Made by a program: the position numbers and the translations under genes. The notes below the pieces were generated by a model. It did no database searches. It saw only the letters and a program-made list of their open reading frames with translations, and was not told the DNA's origin. Of a stretch of 58,299 nucleotides of DNA, positions 41,701 through 54,310 are shown one piece after another. The stretch is from Acanthamoeba sp. SK_2022b (lineage: Eukaryota > Discosea > Longamoebia > Acanthamoebidae): contig JANDJZ010000305.1 of assembly GCA_027943245.1 (NCBI GenBank), positions 1 through 58,299 of the forward strand. The letters run 5' to 3'. Position 1 is the first letter of the stretch. Each line of letters begins with the position of its first letter.

Positions 41701-44700
41701 CAGTCGCCGACGTCGAGTGTGACACCGACCCCTTCGCCAACGCAGTCACCCACCCAGTCGCCCACCCAATCGCCGACACAGTCTCCCACCCAGTCACCCA
41801 CATCCAGCGTGACCCCGACTCAGTCGCCCACTCGTTCACCTACGCAGTCACCCACGTCGAGCGTGACCCCGACCCAGTCGCCAACGCAGTCTCCCACCCA
41901 GTCGCCGACTCCCAGCGTGACCCCCACGCAGTCGCCCACGCAGTCGCCTACGTCCAGTGTGACGCCAACTCAGTCGCCCACGCAGTCGCCCACGCAGTCG
42001 CCAACCTCGAGCGTGACTCCGACCCAGTCACCCACTCAATCGCCTACGCAGTCACCCACCCAATCGCCCACGCAGTCACCCACCCAATCGCCTACGCAGT
42101 CCCCGACGCAGTCGCCCACTCAGTCGCCGACGTCGAGCGTGACCCCGACCCAGTCCCCGACTCAATCGCCTACGCAGTCACCCACTCAGTCACCCACTCC
42201 AAGTGTTACCCCGACGCAGTCACCCACTCAGTCACCCACTCCGAGCGTGACCCCTACCCAGTCACCTACGCAGTCACCCACGCAGTCGCCCACTCAGTCG
42301 CCGACTCAGTCGCCCACGCAGTCGCCCACTCAGTCCCCGACCCAGTCGCCCACGCAGTCGCCGACTTCGAGCGTGACTCCGACCCAGTCGCCCACCCAAT
42401 CGCCCACCCAGTCCCCGACGCAGTCGCCCACACAGTCGCCTACACCAAGTGTTACCCCGACGCAGTCGCCCACGCAGTCTCCTACGCCGTCACCCACTCA
42501 GTCACCCACTCCTAGTGTGACCCCGACTCAGTCGCCGACGCAGTCACCCACTCCGAGTGTTACTCCCACGCAGTCGCCCACACAGTCACCTACGCAGTCG
42601 CCCACGCAGTCGCCCACTTCGAGCGTGACGCCGACTCAGTCGCCCACGCAGTCGCCCACGCAGTCTCCTACCCCTAGCGTGACGCCGACTCAGTCCCCCA
42701 CTCGTTCACCTACGCAGTCGCCCACGTCGAGCGTTACCCCGACCCAGTCGCCTACGCAGTCCCCCACGCAGTCACCCACGTCCTCTGTGACACCGACTCA
42801 GTCGCCTACCCAGTCACCCACTCAGTCGCCGACATCGAGCGTGACCCCGACTCAGTCGCCCACGCAGTCTCCCACTCAGTCTCCGACTCAGTCGCCAACC
42901 CAGTCTCCGACTCAGTCGCCCACGCAGTCGCCTACCCAATCGCCCACTCCCAGCGTGACACCGACTCAATCACCCACTCAGTCACCTACTCAGTCACCCA
43001 CCCAATCGCCCACGCAGTCCCCTACTCAGTCGCCGACGCAGTCGCCCACGCAGTCTCCCACTTCGAGCGTGTCTCCGACTCAGTCACCTACTCCCAGTGT
43101 GACTCCGACCCAGTCGCCCACTCAGTCGCCTACCCAGTCGCCCACTCAGTCACCTACTCCCAGTGTGACTCCGACCCAGTCGCCCACGCAGTCGCCCACC
43201 CAGTCGCCCACGCAGTCGCCCACTCAGTCACCTACTCCCAGTGTGACTCCGACCCAGTCGCCCACTCAGTCGCCTACTCAGTCCCCTACCCAGTCGCCCA
43301 CCCAGTCACCCACGCAGTCGCCTACCCAGTCGCCCACCCAGTCGCCTACTCAGTCGCCCACCCAATCGCCCACCCAGTCGCCGACGCAGTCGCCCACCCA
43401 ATCGCCCACCTCGAGCGTTACACCTACCCAGTCGCCCACTCAGTCGCCCACCCCGTCGCCGACTCCGAGCGTGACTCCGACCCAGTCGCCGACTCAGTCA
43501 CCCACCCAGTCTCCCACTCAGTCACCGACCCAGTCGCCCACTCCATCACCCACGCAGTCGCCGACATCGAGCGTGACGCCGACACAGTCACCTACGCAGT
43601 CACCTACACCGAGCGTTACGCCCACTCAGTCACCCACGCAATCGCCGACGCAGTCACCCACACAATCGCCCACTTCTAGCGTGACCCCGACCCAGTCGCC
43701 GACTCGGTCACCCACGCCGTCGCCTTCGTCAACCGTGACACCTACGCAGTCGCCCACGCAGTCACCCACTCAGTCACCAACGTCTTCTGTGACTCCGACG
43801 CAGTCCCCTACATCGAGCGTGACCCCGACGCAGTCACCCACGCAATCGCCCACTCAGTCTCCGACGTCAAGCGTGACGCCGACTCAGTCACCGACGCAGT
43901 CGCCCACGCAATCACCGACGCAGTCGCCGACGCAATCGCCCACTCAGTCACCTACGTCAAGCGTTACGCCGACTCAGTCGCCGACCCAATCACCCACTCA
44001 GTCGCCTACGCAGTCGCCCACATCTTCTGTGACACCGACTCAGTCCCCCACCCAGTCCCCGACTCAGTCCCCGACGCAATCTCCCACGCAGTCGCCTACG
44101 TCAAGCGTGACGCCGACTCAGTCCCCCACTCAATCGCCCACTCAGTCGCCCACTCAGTCGCCCACCCAGTCACCGACGCAATCGCCCACTCAGTCGCCCA
44201 CGCAGTCCCCTACGTCGAGCGTGACACCGACTCAGTCGCCGACCCAGTCCCCCACATCTTCCGTGACACCGACACAGTCGCCTACCCAGTCTCCCACCCA
44301 GTCGCCAACTCAGTCGCCCACGCAGTCGCCCACGCAATCCCCGACTCAGTCGCCCACCCAGTCTCCCACGTCGAGCGTTACACCAACTCAGTCACCCACC
44401 CAGTCACCTACCCAGTCGCCTACGTCTAGTGTGACACCGACTCAGTCGCCCACGCAGTCGCCAACCCAGTCACCGACGCAATCGCCTACCCAATCACCGA
44501 CGCAGTCGCCCACCCAGTCGCCAACACAGTCGCCCACCCAGTCGCCAACTCAGTCGCCCACTTCGAGCGTCACGCCCACGCAGTCGCCGACTCAGTCGCC
44601 GACGCAGTCTCCGACGTCGAGCGTGACACCGACCCAGTCGCCCACTCAGTCCCCGACGTCGAGCGTGACGCCGACCCAGTCGCCCACTCAGTCCCCGACC

Positions 44701-47700
44701 CAGTCGCCCACTTCTTCTGTGACACCGACTCAGTCGCCCACCCAGTCACCTACACAGTCGCCCACGCAATCACCGACGCAATCACCGACTCAGTCGCCCA
44801 CCCAGTCACCCACCCAGTCACCTACACAGTCCCCCACGCAGTCTCCCACTCAATCTCCCACGCAGTCGCCCACATCCTCGGTGACGCCGACCCAGTCGCC
44901 CACCCAGTCGCCCACCCAGTCTCCGACTCGGTCGCCCACGCAATCACCTACGCAATCACCGACTCAGTCGCCCACCCAGTCGCCCACCCAGTCGCCTACG
45001 TCCAGTGTGACCCCGACCCAGTCGCCCACCCAGTCGCCGACGTCCAGTGTGACTCCAACCCAGTCGCCGACCCAGTCGCCCACCCAGTCGCCGACTTCTA
45101 GCGTGACGCCTACCCAGTCACCAACACGGTCGCCCACCCAGTCGCCTACATCGAGCGTGACGCCGACCCAGTCACCGACCCAGTCGCCCACGCAGTCACC
45201 AACGGCCTCTGTGACTCCGACTCAGTCGCCTACGCAGTCGCCCACGCAATCGCCGACGTCGAGCGTGACGCCCACTCAGTCGCCCACGCAGTCGCCCACG
45301 TCGAGTGTGACCCCGACCCAGTCGCCTACTTCCAGTGTGACGCCGACTCAGTCGCCTACTCCGTCACCCACCCAGTCGCCCACGTCGAGCGTGACCCCGA
45401 CCCAGTCCCCGACCCAGTCACCTACATCGAGTGTGACTCCGACCCAGTCGCCCACCCAGTCGCCGACTCCTAGTGTGACCCCGACTCAGTCGCCCACGCA
45501 GTCTCCCACTTCGAGTGTGACTCCGACCCAGTCGCCAACTCAGTCACCTACGCAATCGCCCACTTCGAGCGTGACTCCGACCCAGTCGCCAACGCAGTCG
45601 CCTACGCAGTCGCCAACCCAATCGCCAACGCAGTCGCCTACGCAGTCGCCTACGCAGTCTCCCACTTCGAGCGTGACTCCTACTCAGTCGCCCACCCAGT
45701 CGCCAACTCAATCGCCTACTCAGTCGCCTACCCAGTCGCCAACTCAGTCGCCTACCCAGTCGCCAACTCAGTCGCCCACTCCGAGCGTCACGCCGACCCA
45801 GTCGCCCACGCAGTCTCCCACTTCGAGTGTGACTCCGACCCAGTCGCCCACTCAGTCACCTACGCAATCGCCCACTTCGAGCGTGACCCCGACCCAGTCG
45901 CCAACGCAGTCGCCTACGCAGTCGCCAACCCAATCGCCAACGCAGTCGCCGACGCAGTCTCCCACTTCGAGTGTGACTCCGACCCAGTCGCCCACTCAGT
46001 CACCTACGCAATCGCCAACTTCAAGCGTGACTCCGACCCAGTCGCCGACGCAGTCGCCTACCCAGTCGCCCACCCAGTCGCCCACCCAGTCGCCTACCCA
46101 GTCGCCCACCCAGTCGCCTACGCAGTCGCCGACTCCAAGCGTTACTCCTACCCAGTCGCCGACCCAATCCCCGACGCAGTCTCCCACCCAGTCACCCACA
46201 CAGTCTCCCTCGCAGTCGCCTACCCAATCACCCACTTCGAGTGTGACCCCTACCCAGTCTCCCACCCAGTCCCCCACCCAGTCGCCCACTCCGAGCGTGA
46301 CTCCTACCCAGTCTCCAACTCAGTCACCGACTCAGTCGCCCACTCCGAGTGTGACGCCGACCCAGTCGCCCACTTCGAGCGTGACTCCTACCCAGTCGCC
46401 CACTCAGTCCCCCACACAGTCGCCCACATCGAGCGTGACTCCGACCCAGTCGCCAACTCAGTCGCCTACACAGTCGCCCACTCCGAGTGTGACCCCGACC
46501 CAGTCGCCCACCCAGTCCCCGACTTCGAGTGTGACTCCGACCCAGTCCCCGACGCAGTCGCCTACGCAGTCACCGACTTCGAGCGTGACCCCGACGCAGT
46601 CGCCCACCCAGTCCCCGACTCAGTCGCCCACTTCGAGCGTCACGCCGACTCAGTCGCCCACCCAGTCGCCTACTCAGTCGCCCACTTCGAGCGTCACGCC
46701 GACCCAGTCGCCCACCCAGTCACCGACCCAGTCGCCCACTTCAAGCGTGACACCGACCCAGTCACCCACTCAGTCTCCGACGTCGAGCGTTACCCCGACT
46801 CAGTCACCCACGCAGTCACCCACGCAGTCGCCAACATCCAGTGTGACCCCCACGCAGTCGCCTACTCAGTCGCCCACGCAGTCACCGACTCAGTCACCCA
46901 CTCAGTCGCCCACTCCAAGCGTGACGCCCACACAGTCGCCCACTCAGTCGCCGACGCAGTCTCCGACATCGAGCGTGACACCGACGCAGTCGCCCACTCA
47001 GTCACCTACTCAGTCACCCACCTCGAGCGTGACTCCGACCCAGTCGCCCACTCAGTCCCCAACACAGTCGCCAACTCCAAGCGTGACGCCCACGCAGTCA
47101 CCCACTCAGTCGCCGACGTCGAGCGTTACACCGACTCAGTCGCCCACCCAGTCTCCGACCCAGTCGCCCACTTCAAGTGTGACACCGACCCAGTCGCCCA
47201 CCCAGTCGCCCACCCAGTCACCGACGCAATCGCCTACTCAATCGCCGACTCAGTCGCCGACTTCGAGCGTGACGCCGACTCAGTCGCCCACCCAGTCTCC
47301 GACTCAGTCGCCCACTTCGAGCGTGACGCCCACGCAGTCGCCCACTCAGTCTCCGACGCCAAGCGTAACGCCCACGCAGTCACCCACGCAGTCGCCCACG
47401 CAATCGCCGACGTCGAGCGTGACGCCGACTCAGTCGCCAACGCAGTCGCCCACTCAGTCTCCGACCTCGAGCGTGACGCCCACCCAGTCGCCCACACAGT
47501 CGCCCACGTCGAGCGTAACGCCCACTCAGTCACCGACCCAGTCGCCCACCCAGTCGCCGACGTCCAGTGTGACGCCCACTCAGTCACCGACCCAATCGCC
47601 CACCCAGTCGCCCACTTCGAGCGTCACGCCAACACAGTCACCGACTCAGTCGCCCACACAGTCGCCGACGCCGAGCGTGACGCCCACGCAGTCACCCACG

Positions 47701-50700
47701 CAGTCTCCGACCTCGAGCGTCACGCCTACCCAGTCGCCCACGCAGTCGCCCACGCAATCGCCCACGTCAAGCGTGACGCCGACGCAGTCGCCCACTTCAA
47801 GCGTGACGCCGACTCAGTCGCCAACGCAGTCGCCCACCCAGTCTCCGACGCCGAGCGTGACGCCCACCCAGTCGCCGACACAGTCGCCGACGCCCAGTGT
47901 GACGCCCACTCAGTCACCAACGCAGTCGCCCACGCAGTCACCGACGTCGAGCGTCACGCCGACGCAGTCACCGACCCAGTCGCCCACACAGTCACCGACG
48001 TCCAGTGTGACGCCCACTCAGTCACCGACCCAGTCGCCCACACAGTCGCCGACGTCCAGTGTGACGCCCACTCAGTCGCCTACCCAGTCGCCCACCCAGT
48101 CGCCCACTTCTAGCGTGACGCCAACACAGTCACCGACTCAGTCGCCCACGCAGTCACCGACTTCGAGCGTCACTCCAACGCAGTCACCGACCCAGTCGCC
48201 CACACAGTCGCCGACGTCGAGCGTGACGCCCACTCAGTCGCCTACCCAGTCGCCCACCCAGTCGCCGACTTCTAGCGTGACGCCAACACAGTCACCGACT
48301 CAGTCGCCCACACAATCGCCGACGCCGAGCGTGACGCCGACCCAGTCACCGACCCAGTCGCCGACCCAGTCACCAACGGCCTCTGTGACCCCGACTCAGT
48401 CGCCTACGCAGTCGCCCACGCAGTCGCCGACGTCGAGCGTGACGCCCACTCAGTCGCCCACGCAGTCGCCCACGCAGTCGCCGACGTCGAGTGTGACCCC
48501 GACTCAGTCGCCGACTCAGTCTCCTACTTCGAGCATGACGCCCACGCAGTCACCCACTCAGTCGCCGACGTCTAGCGTTACACCGACTCAGTCACCCACC
48601 CAGTCGCCCACCCAGTCGCCTACTTCAAGCGTAACCCCGACTCAGTCGCCCACCCAGTCGCCCACCCAGTCGCCTACTCAGTCGCCGACGCAGTCACCGA
48701 CTCAGTCGCCCACGTCAAGCGTGACGCCGACTAAGTCGCCCACCCAGTCGCCTACTCAGTCTCCGACGCCGAGCGTGACGCCGACTCAGTCGCCCACCCA
48801 ATCGCCGACTCAGTCACCCACCCAGTCGCCCACTCAGTCACCGACTCAGTCTCCCACGCAGTCACCGACTCAGTCACCCACGTCCTCGGTGACGCCCACC
48901 CAGTCGCCCACTCAGTCGCCCACCCAGTCGCCCACTGCCAGTGTTACCCCGACGCAGTCGCCGACATCAACTGTGACACCGACTCAGTCGCCCACTCAGT
49001 CGCCTACCCAGTCGCCTACATCTAGCGTGACCCCCACCCAATCTCCCACACAGTCGCCGACTCAATCGCCCACCCAGTCTCCGACTCAGTCACCTACTCA
49101 GTCACCCACGCCATCACCCACCAACTCGCCGACTCAGTCTCCGACCCAGTCGCCCACGCAGTCGCCCACGCAATCGCCCACCTCTAGCGTGACACCGACT
49201 CAGTCGCCGACCCAGTCGCCGACCCAGTCACCGACTCCTAGCGTGACTCCGACTCAGTCGCCCACTCAGTCTCCGACCCCGTCGCCCACCCAGTCACCGA
49301 CCCAGTCGCCCACTCAATCGCCGACCCAGTCGCCGACATCGAGCGTGACGCCCACCCAGTCGCCCACACAGTCTCCGACTCAGTCACCCACCTCCAGCGT
49401 GACGCCCACCCAATCACCCACGCAGTCACCCACATCCAGCGTGACGCCCACGCAGTCGCCCACGCAGTCGCCAACCCAGTCTCCGACTCCGAGTGTGACA
49501 TCCACGCAGTCGCCGACTCAATCACCGACCCAGTCGCCCACGCAGTCGCCCACCCAGTCGCCGACTCAGTCGCCTACTTCGAGCGTGACGCCCACGCAGT
49601 CGCCCACCCAGTCGCCGACTCAGTCGCCCACATCTAGCGTGACGCCCACCCAATCACCGACCCAGTCACCCACTCAATCCCCCACGCAGTCTCCTACGCA
49701 GTCGCCCACTCAGTCGCCCACCTCGAGCGTTACACCAACCCAGTCGCCCACTCAGTCGCCCACCCCGTCGCCGACTCCGAGCGTGACTCCGACCCAGTCG
49801 CCGACTCAGTCACCCACCCAGTCTCCCACTCAGTCACCGACCCAGTCGCCCACTCCATCACCCACGCAGTCGCCGACACCAAGCGTGACGCCGACTCAGT
49901 CGCCCACACAGTCACCGACGCAGTCGCCCACACAGTCCCCGACACAGTCCCCCACGCAGTCCCCCACGCCCAGTGTCACTCCGACTCAGTCGCCTACGCA
50001 GTCACCCACTCAGTCGCCCACCTCCAGCGTGACTCCAACTCAGACGCCCACGCAGTCGCCGACATCGAGCGTGACGCCGACTCAGTCACCCACGCAGTCG
50101 CCTACTCAATCGCCGACGCAGTCGCCCACGCAATCTCCCACGCCTTCCCCCACGCAGTCGCCGACCCAGTCTCCGACGTCAAGCGTGACGCCCACGCAGT
50201 CGCCGACCCAGTCGCCCACGCAGTCGCCCACGCAGTCCCCAACTTCAAGCGTGACGCCCACGCAGTCGCCCACGCAGTCGCCTACTCAGTCGCCGACATC
50301 GAGCGTGACTCCCTCCCAGACGCCGACTCAGTCGCCCACGCAGTCGCCTACGCAGTCGCCCACACAGTCGCCAACTCAGTCGCCGACCCAATCGCCCACC
50401 CAGTCGCCCACCCAGTCGCCCACGCCGAGCGTTACGCCTACCCAATCGCCTACCAACTCGCCCACGCAGTCGCCCACGCGGTCGCCAACCGTTACCCCGA
50501 CTCAGTCGCCGACTCAATCGCCGACACAGTCCCCTACGTCAAGCGTGACGCCCACGGTGACTCCCACTCAGTCCCCGACCCAGTCGCCCACCAACTCGCC
50601 CACGCAGTCGCCGACCAGGTCTCCTACACCGTCGCCATCGTCGACCGTCACGCCCACAGTGACTCCCACCCAGTCCCCGACCCAGTCGCCCACCCAGTCG

Positions 50701-52698
50701 CCCACCCAGTCGCCCACTAACTCTCCCACCCAGTCCCCGACCACATCTCCCACACCGTCGCCAACGTCGACTGTCACGCCCACGGTGACTCCCACTCAGT
50801 CCCCGACCCAGTCGCCCACCAACTCGCCCACCCAATCGCCCACTCAGTCGCCGACCCAGTCGCCCACAAACTCGCCGACTCAGTCACCCACCCAATCACC
50901 CACTACATCGCCCACCAATTCTCCGTCATCAACCGTGACTCCCACCGTGACGCCGACCCAGACCCCAACCCAGTCGCCCACGCCTTCCCCGACTCAGTCG
51001 CCGACCCCGTCTCCCACGCAGTCGCCCACTCAGTCGCCGAGCCAGTCACCGACGCAGTCGCCCACGCAGTCGCCCACCAACTCGCCCACTCAGTCCCCCA
51101 CACAGTCGCCGTCACAGACCCCGACCCCGTCCTCCACTCAGTCGCCCACCAACTCCCCTACCCAGTCGCCCACGCAGTCGCCCTCGCAGTCGCCGACTCA
51201 GTCGCCCACCCAGTCGCCCACCCAGTCGCCCACCCAGTCCCCCACCTCGTCTGTCACACCTACTCCCACCGTGTCGCCCACCGTGACACCTACCCAGTCG
51301 CCGACTCAGTCACCGACCCAGTCGCCCACCCAGTCTCCCACGCAGTCGCCGACCCATTCGCCCACGCAGTCGCCCACCTCCTCACCCACTGCTTCCATAT
51401 CCGTTTCGCCCACCAAGAGCCCCACACCGTCGCCCACCACGACGCCCACTCCCAGCGCGACGCCTACGTCGACCAGGACACCCACGCCGTCGCCTACCAG
51501 CTCGCCAACATCCAGCGTAACTCCTACCGGCACACCCTCGTCAAGTCACACGCCCACGTCTACGCCATCGGCAAGCAGGACAGCGTCACCAACGCCGTCG
51601 TCGTCAGTAACCCCGTCGTCCACCCCCTCGGGCTCTCCGACAGTGAGCGTAACTCCCACGACCACACCGACCTTCAGCGTCACGCCGACCAGCACGCCCA
51701 GCTCCAGCCAGACGCCCACCACCACGCCGACGGCCAGCGCAACTCCCACCACCACTCCCTCGCCCACCAGGACGCCAAGCCCTTCTCCCACCACATCACC
51801 AACAACCAGCGCCACGCCGACCAGCTCGCCCAGTTCCAGCCAGACGCCTACCACCACACCGACGGCCAGCCCAACTTCCACCCCAACGCCCTCGCCCACC
51901 AGGACGGCAAGCCCTTCTCCCACCACAACACCAACAACCAGCGCCACGCCGACCAGCTCGCCCAGCTCCAGCCAAACACCCACCACCACCCCGACGGCCA
52001 GCGCAACTTCTACCCCTACGCCATCATCCACCAGGACGCCAAGCCCATCTCCCACCACAACGCCAACAACGAGCGCTACGCCGACTGCAACATCGTCCCC
52101 GAGCAGGAGCCCCACCTCCTCACCAACGAGTTCAGTATCACCGTCGGGCACCCCCACCACTACCCCGTCCAACTCGGCCTCGCTCACCCCAGGCCTGAGC
52201 CCGTCCAACTCCAACTCGCCGACACCATCATTGTCGCGCACGCCTACCGCTACGCCCACCAGCACGCCGTCACCCACGCGCACTCCTTCGTCGACGCCCA
52301 CCACGACGCCCTCCAATTCCGGCACACCTTCGTCCAGCCGTAGCCCGGTGATCGTCAATGGCACGGCCGCTGGTGGAGGAGGCATCGACATTGGCATCAT
52401 CGCCGCTGGAGTAGCCATTCCGCTGGCCATTGCAGCAGTGGCTGCCGTCGGAGCAGCGGCTGCCCTCCTGGTGTGGAAGATGAGACGCAACGCAACGCCT
52501 TCCATCCCTGCCATGTCCACCGACGTCGGATCAGTGAACGCCCTCACCGTCTCGCCGCTCTACGAGTCACGCACGCAAACGCATGTCAACGAACTGTACG
52601 CGGGCGACGAGGCGCCGATATCGCCGTTCGCCTCCTCAGCCCTCGACAACCGAGACGACGTGTTGCGAGCGCACAACATGTCCTGGGACCGTGTGTAA
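35769..52698 (+). CDS. giant mucin-like single-pass surface protein with SPTQ repeats
   Basis: Exon 1 (35769-35945) joins in phase 0 to a single 16.7-kb exon (36028-52698), giving 5,615 residues. Residues 1 to about 39 are a signal peptide ([20 protein letters not shown]). Residues about 40-150 form a Cys/Asn-containing domain with several N-glycosylation sites (NITC, NATA, NQTY, NTT, NFSY). Residues 151-1504 are irregular S/T/P repeats; 1505-1624 a second globular domain (NNTCTYMF... VQCYVPP); 1625-5174 near-pure tetrapeptide SPTQ blocks punctuated by SSVTPT or PSVTPT; 5175-5505 a further T/S/P array. A TM helix ([20 protein letters not shown]) at about 5511-5544 is followed by WKMRR and a 70-residue cytoplasmic tail ending MSWDRV. 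The layout is a type I membrane glycoprotein, probably densely O-glycosylated and rod-like. Adhesion, glycocalyx or cyst-wall roles are inference. Confidence 0.88.
37048..37533 (+). repeat. 162-bp coding tandem repeat, three copies
   Basis: The unit, starting CAATCGCCCACGCCTTCC, recurs at 37048, 37210 and 37372, exactly 162 bp (54 codons) apart. It encodes blocks such as [18 protein letters not shown] and [10 protein letters not shown]. Confidence 0.9.
38638..39285 (+). repeat. second 162-bp coding tandem repeat, four copies
   Basis: The marker GC(G/A)TCGAT..CGGT(G/C)AGTCC recurs at 38638, 38800, 38962 and 39124, again exactly 162 bp apart. The encoded unit ([27 protein letters not shown]...) differs from that of the array at 37048. 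Confidence 0.9.
40720..51370 (+). repeat. 10.6-kb SPTQ repeat domain
   Basis: Twelve-base units encoding SPTQ run in blocks of variable length. They are separated by SSVTPT or PSVTPT, so an 18-residue block [18 protein letters not shown] (54 bp) is the commonest phrase. Occasional [12 protein letters not shown] and TASV variants occur. The amino-acid pattern is nearly invariant while third codon positions vary freely (TCG/TCA/TCC/TCT, ACG/ACT/ACC/ACA, CAG/CAA). Confidence 0.95.
51705..52100 (+). repeat. 132-bp coding tandem repeat, three copies
   Basis: AGCCAGACGCC(C/T)ACCACCAC recurs at 51705, 51837 and (as AGCCAAACACC) 51969, exactly 132 bp (44 codons) apart. The unit encodes [38 protein letters not shown]. 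Confidence 0.9.
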
Positions 52699-53033
52699 TC
52701 TCACACGCGGCCACCACATCAACGCATCTTTCCTTCTACTCCCGATCACAACCAGCCGAGCATAACAGCCTTTGGACGTCCTCGCTCACCGGAAATGGGT
52801 GAGGCCGATCTACCAGCTGCGTGTTCCTTTGGTGGTCCTTTTCTCCCATTTTATTTTAGCAATTTTTTGAGCATTCTGTAAAAACATTTTTTTCTTCAGT
52901 AAAACCAATTTTTTTGCGTTTCACCCATCGGTTGCATTGCTACGGCAGGAGAGACTTGGCTGTTTTGCGAGTTGATTTCATCTTAGATAAATGCAACAAA
53001 AATAAATAACAAATCAATAAATTATCGGTCTGT
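52699..53033. other. convergent intergenic region, no gene seen
   Basis: AT-rich 3' flanks of the giant gene (+) and the gamma-glutamyltransferase gene (-). Confidence 0.5.
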
Positions 53034-54256
53034 TCAGAAGCCAGAGGGACGGCCCAGTTTGCGCGGGTCAGACGCGGCGTAGAGGTAGCCGTCGTCGCCC
53101 AGCTGCACCGCCGCCACCACACCCACCTCCTCCATGACCGCCATCTGCATAGAGAGGGAGAGAGAGAGAGAGGAACGAGGCAACGTGTCGGTTACACGCG
53201 TTGGTGATCGCAAGAGAGGAGGACATACGTCGTGTCCTATCTTCTTGAGATACGAGGTGATGGCCGACGGGAAGGCGGCCTCGGTGTAGACGTAGGGCGG
53301 CAAGAGTTGGTTGTGGAGGCGCGGCGACGATACCGCCTTCCACACGTCCTGCTTGTAGGCCACCACTCCCAGCAGAGCCTTGTCACACAACACAACACAA
53401 CACAACACAACACAACACAACACAACACAACACAACACAACACAACACAACACGTTATGAATACAACGTGACATCGTGCTTAGCTACGCGTGCGGCGATG
53501 CGTGTGTGTGCGTTGGCACCTGTAGGGTGGAGGTGATGATGCGCGAGCCACCAGAGGCACCCACGACCAGGTAGACCTGCCCGTTCTTGGTGACGATGGT
53601 GGGCGACATCGACGACAGCGGCCGCTTGCCAGGCACTGCGTTCCCCCCCGCCCCCGATAAGTGTCTCGACCATCAGACGTGCGCGCGCGCGTGCGGTGCG
53701 TGGGGGAGGGGCATACCGATGAAATTGGCCTCGGAGGGAGGGAGGTTGAAGGCGTTGGAGGTGTTGGGAGTGGAGAAGTCGTCCATTTCGTTGTTCAACA
53801 CCACGCCCGTGGAGGGCGACATGAACTTGGCCCCGAACACCAGGTTGACCTGCCCGCCCAAGTTAAAGAAAAAGAAAGAGAAAAGAATAAGAAAAGCAAA
53901 AAAGAACGAAGAGAGGGGGAGGGGGTGTACGGTGGAGGTGAGGGAGACGGCGTTTCGCTGAGAGTCGATGACGGAGAGATGAGTGGTGCCTGCGTCTTCG
54001 ATGGGAGCGGTGAAGTTGACCAAGTCCTGTCGCGCAACAGCGTCAGTTCCCACCACACGCACGCAACACACGCGAGCGCACGTCAGGAACCCCCCCCCCA
54101 GGAGGGGGGGTAGGTGTACCTCGTAGTAGTGGTAGGGGAACGTGGCGTTGAGCTTGATCCTGTTGCGCAGGCGAGCGGCGTGCTCCTTGCCGAGCTACGA
54201 GGTCATAGAAGGCTCGCCCCGGTTAGAATCGACGACACACATGCGCGCGAAGGAGG

Positions 54257-54310
<54 letters not shown>

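Noticed and set aside
40720..51370. CRISPR array or satellite DNA as explanation of the regular repeats
   Set aside because: There are no unique spacers of constant size, the unit is a multiple of three, and variation is concentrated at third codon positions, which fits a coding repeat.
36189..52547. Long minus-strand open frames encoding [11 protein letters not shown] or [15 protein letters not shown] repeats across the giant gene
   Set aside because: They are the exact antisense of the SPTQ codons, arise from composition, are interrupted repeatedly, and lack starts, splice signals or family resemblance.
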